This document shows, one piece after another, positions 13,430-15,385 of a stretch of DNA of 15,385 bases (its first letter is position 1; each line of letters starts with the position of its first letter). The notes below the pieces were generated by a model, which saw only the letters and a list, made by a program, of their open reading frames with translations, did not search any database and had not been told where the DNA came from. Both the position numbers and the translations under genes were made by a program. Location: positions 1-15,385 of the forward strand of contig NHKK02000019.1 in NCBI GenBank assembly GCA_002169475.2, read 5' to 3'. This DNA comes from Candidatus Pelagibacter sp. TMED239 (GTDB lineage Bacteria; Pseudomonadota; Alphaproteobacteria; Pelagibacterales; Pelagibacteraceae).

Positions 13430-14677
13430 CTATTTCTTTGCTATTTTTTTTACAATAAAGGATTCTATTCTTCTATTGTCCAATTCTGTTACAGTTACTT
13501 CCAAACCATCAATAGTTATTTTTTCACCTTCTGTGGGAAGTTGCTCTGAATGGCTCAAAAACAATCCACTAACTGTAGCGATGTCTTTATCACTTTCTTC
13601 TAAACCAAAAAATTCTTCAAAATCATCAATATCTGTTTTACCGTCAACCCTCCATTGGCCAGGACCTATCCTTCTTATTCCTAAGAACCTTTGATCATGT
13701 TCATCGGGTAAATCGCCGACGAATTCCGAAAGCACGTCTTTAATTGTTATTACACCTTCTATTCCGCCATTCTCATCAATGACACAGGCAAAACTTGCTT
13801 TGTTTTCTCTTAAGATATTTAGAGCTGACAAAACTGTTGTGTATTCAGGTAAGTAGATAACATCTTTTACTAGATTTTCTACTTCAACTGAATCAGAACT
13901 TTCTTTCATGTTAAAAAGATCTTTTACATATACGATTCCAAATGTATCATCTAATGATTCAGACTTAGATACCGGCATTCTAGATATCCTCTTTTCATCC
14001 ACTATTTTTTTTATGTCATTTATTTCAATAGGGAGGGATAAAAATAATACATCAACTCTTGGTGTCATAATCTCTTTAATTGGACGGTCTGAAAAATCCA
14101 GTAATGAATCAATTATTTCTCTTTCTGCAGGCAATATCTGGCCCTCCATTTCACCCAAAGCGGTCAGTGCTTGAATATCAGCCTCAGTTATTTCCCCGTC
14201 GCCATCCATATCTCCATCTCTAGATGTTCTATCAATAGATTTTGTTATCAAGCTTGTGAAAGGAGCAAAGACTCTTGATAGAAAATCTATTATAAAAGCA
14301 GTCCTTGTTAAAAATTTAATTGGGTTTCTAGAGGCAATAGTTTTTGGAGTAATCTCCCCTGCAACTAGAACAAGAAGGGTAATAACTAATGTTGATAGTG
14401 CAGAACCAGCAGTCTCATCTCCATCAAGAAAATTAACAAATAGAATTGTTGAAAGAGAAGCCATTAATATATTTACAAAATTGTTTGCAACAAGAATTCC
14501 ACCTATTGTTTGCTCCAGGTCATCTTTAGCTTTTTTTATTTTGTTATTTCTTTTTGAATCGGAAAGTTGATGAATCTTTTCTCTTGGGACATAGGTTATT
14601 GCAGTTTCTGAGCCTGAAAGCAAAGCAGAAAAAAACAAGCAGATTGCTATAAGTGCGATAATAAAGTTAGTACTCAA
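13430..14677 (-). CDS. CNNM/CorC-family membrane protein (DUF21-CBS-CorC_HlyC)
   Basis: A 415-residue protein with the hemolysin C/CorC layout linked to Mg2+/Co2+ transport or efflux. The N-terminal DUF21 membrane domain (about 1-145) has 'LLSGSETAITYVPREKI', 'NNFVNI' and 'GEITPKTIA'. Two CBS domains follow from 'IKEIMTPRVDVLF' (about 198-325), then a CorC_HlyC domain to the end. Between the membrane and CBS parts, residues 156-167 read DMDGDGEITEAD, a perfect 12-residue EF-hand calcium loop pattern that is not normal for this family. The start is TTG; the next upstream in-frame stop is only three codons away. It lies 31 nt downstream of the receiver gene and is probably cotranscribed. Confidence 0.92.
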   Translation of the reverse strand: MSTNFIIALIAICLFFSALLSGSETAITYVPREKIHQLSDSKRNNKIKKAKDDLEQTIGGILVANNFVNILMASLSTILFVNFLDGDETAGSALSTLVITLLVLVAGEITPKTIASRNPIKFLTRTAFIIDFLSRVFAPFTSLITKSIDRTSRDGDMDGDGEITEADIQALTALGEMEGQILPAEREIIDSLLDFSDRPIKEIMTPRVDVLFLSLPIEINDIKKIVDEKRISRMPVSKSESLDDTFGIVYVKDLFNMKESSDSVEVENLVKDVIYLPEYTTVLSALNILRENKASFACVIDENGGIEGVITIKDVLSEFVGDLPDEHDQRFLGIRRIGPGQWRVDGKTDIDDFEEFFGLEESDKDIATVSGLFLSHSEQLPTEGEKITIDGLEVTVTELDNRRIESFIVKKIAKK

Positions 14678-14708
14678 TATGTATTATTGATTCTAGAATA
14701 TTATTTGT

Positions 14709-15032
14709 TTAAGTAAAAAGGTTTTTTAATTTAGTTTTTTCCAATGGTTTAAGTAAGTAGCTGTCTGCACCAACTCTTTTAGCCTGAAAACTGTCAGCTT
14801 CTCTATCAACTAGCAGAACTATTGAAGAATCTATTACTTTCTCACTTCTTTTTAGCTCTCTAACCATTGAGGGGCCTCCATTATTATTAACTTGCATATC
14901 TACAAATATAAAATCAAAAGATATATTGACATCTTCAGCGTTTTCTAAATGAGTAAAATTACATTCAAAGTCAATTAACTTAACTAAAGAATCCTTGACC
15001 CAAGAGTTATCGGTTATTAAGCAAATTTTCAC
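14709..15032 (-). CDS. stand-alone response-regulator receiver domain protein
   Basis: A 107-residue CheY-like protein with no output domain. The likely phospho-acceptor is D45 in 'FDFIFVDMQ', an acidic D8 sits after the first strand, and K95-P96 in 'YLLKPLE' is the conserved Lys-Pro. The fourth strand ends 'IVLLVDREAD', so the usual Ser/Thr is replaced and signalling may be altered. The segment 'DREADSFQAKRVGADSYLLKP' resembles receivers I associate with Actinobacteria. The start is GTG, and an in-frame TAG lies five codons upstream. No histidine kinase gene is in the window. The CNNM-type gene follows after 31 nt. Confidence 0.8.
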   Translation of the reverse strand: MKICLITDNSWVKDSLVKLIDFECNFTHLENAEDVNISFDFIFVDMQVNNNGGPSMVRELKRSEKVIDSSIVLLVDREADSFQAKRVGADSYLLKPLEKTKLKNLFT

Positions 15033-15074
15033 AGTTTTAAAAGACTACTATCCTATATATTTAAGTATAAAAAA

Positions 15075-15385
15075 ATGTTAAAACTATTACCTATATTATT
15101 TTCAGTTGTCATAAATATTGCAAATGTCAATATTTTTGAAATAGAGGGCATTTTTTCTAGTGGTCATATAAATGCTCTTGAACGGTATGTTGAGGAAAGT
15201 AAAGATGATCAGCAAGATCTTTTTATAGTTCAATACAATGCTTCAGATATTAATTTAAATTCAGTTGAAGATTTAGAGGTTATTTTAAACAGTATTGATA
15301 TTCCAAAAGCTATTTGGGTTGGACCAAATAAAAGAGAAGTCAAGATGAGTATCTTAAAAAACTTTGACTTCGTAGGCCTATCTCC
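15075..15385 (+). CDS. NfeD-like/ClpP-class membrane protein, 3' end outside window
   Basis: The frame runs from ATG at 15075 off the right edge (103 complete codons). The first 18 residues are a hydrophobic signal or membrane anchor. Then follows 'VNIFEIEGIFSSGHINALERYVEES', a helix-strand pattern with 'DLFIVQYNAS' and 'IPKAIWVGPNKREV'. This matches the N-terminal SppA/ClpP-like domain of long NfeD proteins (membrane-bound serine protease, ClpP class), which are usually followed by membrane helices and an OB-fold. The segment that is normally 'LDTPGG' reads 'YNASDI', so the protease site may be degenerate. The catalytic Ser region lies beyond the window. It is divergent from the receiver gene across 42 bp. 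Confidence 0.6.
   Translation, partial: MLKLLPILFSVVINIANVNIFEIEGIFSSGHINALERYVEESKDDQQDLFIVQYNASDINLNSVEDLEVILNSIDIPKAIWVGPNKREVKMSILKNFDFVGLS

Noticed and set aside
14177..14212. Dockerin repeat in the CNNM protein
   Set aside because: Only one calcium loop is present and the cohesin-recognition helix pattern is lacking; it is better described as a single EF-hand-like loop.
13908..14570. Plus-strand frames opposite the CNNM-type gene
   Set aside because: They are antisense shadows of a well-supported gene; their apparent Ser/Ile-rich proteins reflect the complementary codons.
1..15385. Intrinsic terminators, CRISPR, insertion sequences, tRNA or rRNA genes
   Set aside because: No GC-rich hairpin followed by a T-tract, no direct repeat series, no transposase and no tRNA-like cloverleaf was found by eye on either strand.

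Overview
The window is AT-rich (about one third G+C by eye, not counted), gene-dense, chromosomal bacterial DNA with no mobile element, CRISPR array, tRNA or rRNA that I can see. Very short gaps, overlapping stop codons, many TTG/GTG starts and apparently leaderless genes point to a streamlined genome. Several proteins have an actinobacterial flavour: the SSB core with its 'SLRWAKA' segment, the DnaB N-terminus, the stand-alone receiver protein, and -10 boxes of TANNNT type 6-7 nt before start codons. My best guess is a low-GC marine actinobacterium (Ca. Actinomarina-like or a relative). This is inference from protein character only.

Region 1 (1-4279). The 3' part of a major-facilitator transporter enters from the left edge. 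It meets, tail to tail, a minus-strand pair of a small membrane protein and ribokinase. From a 49-bp divergent promoter region the plus strand then carries a queuosine-5'-phosphate nucleosidase (Qng1/DUF2419 family) and a nucleoside hydrolase. Together these suggest scavenging of nucleosides, probably including queuosine, with ribose recovered by ribokinase.

Region 2 (4276-5855). A lipoprotein-type methionine sulfoxide reductase MsrA (minus strand) and PanB of pantothenate synthesis (plus strand) diverge from an AT-rich promoter region.

Region 3 (5856-9610). This is the classical rpsF-ssb-rpsR-rplI-dnaB operon, with a leader hairpin before rpsF and an EamA-type permease as a tightly spaced last gene.

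Region 4 (9579-12754). An unrecognised 134-residue protein, a 52-residue two-helix membrane peptide, IspD, a homoserine-dehydrogenase-like/SAF-domain oxidoreductase directly behind ispD, and a YjbQ-family protein. The ispD-oxidoreductase pair fits an alternative (DRL-type) DXP reductoisomerase feeding IspD in the MEP isoprenoid pathway.

Region 5 (12751-15385). On the minus strand: a receiver-domain protein, a CNNM/CorC-type membrane protein with an unusual EF-hand-like loop, and a thioredoxin/peroxiredoxin-like protein. On the plus strand, running off the right edge, is the start of an NfeD/ClpP-class membrane protein.

The candidates that deserve most attention are the nucleoside/queuosine salvage cluster and the ispD-DRL-like pair. 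Neither is proved by sequence alone.
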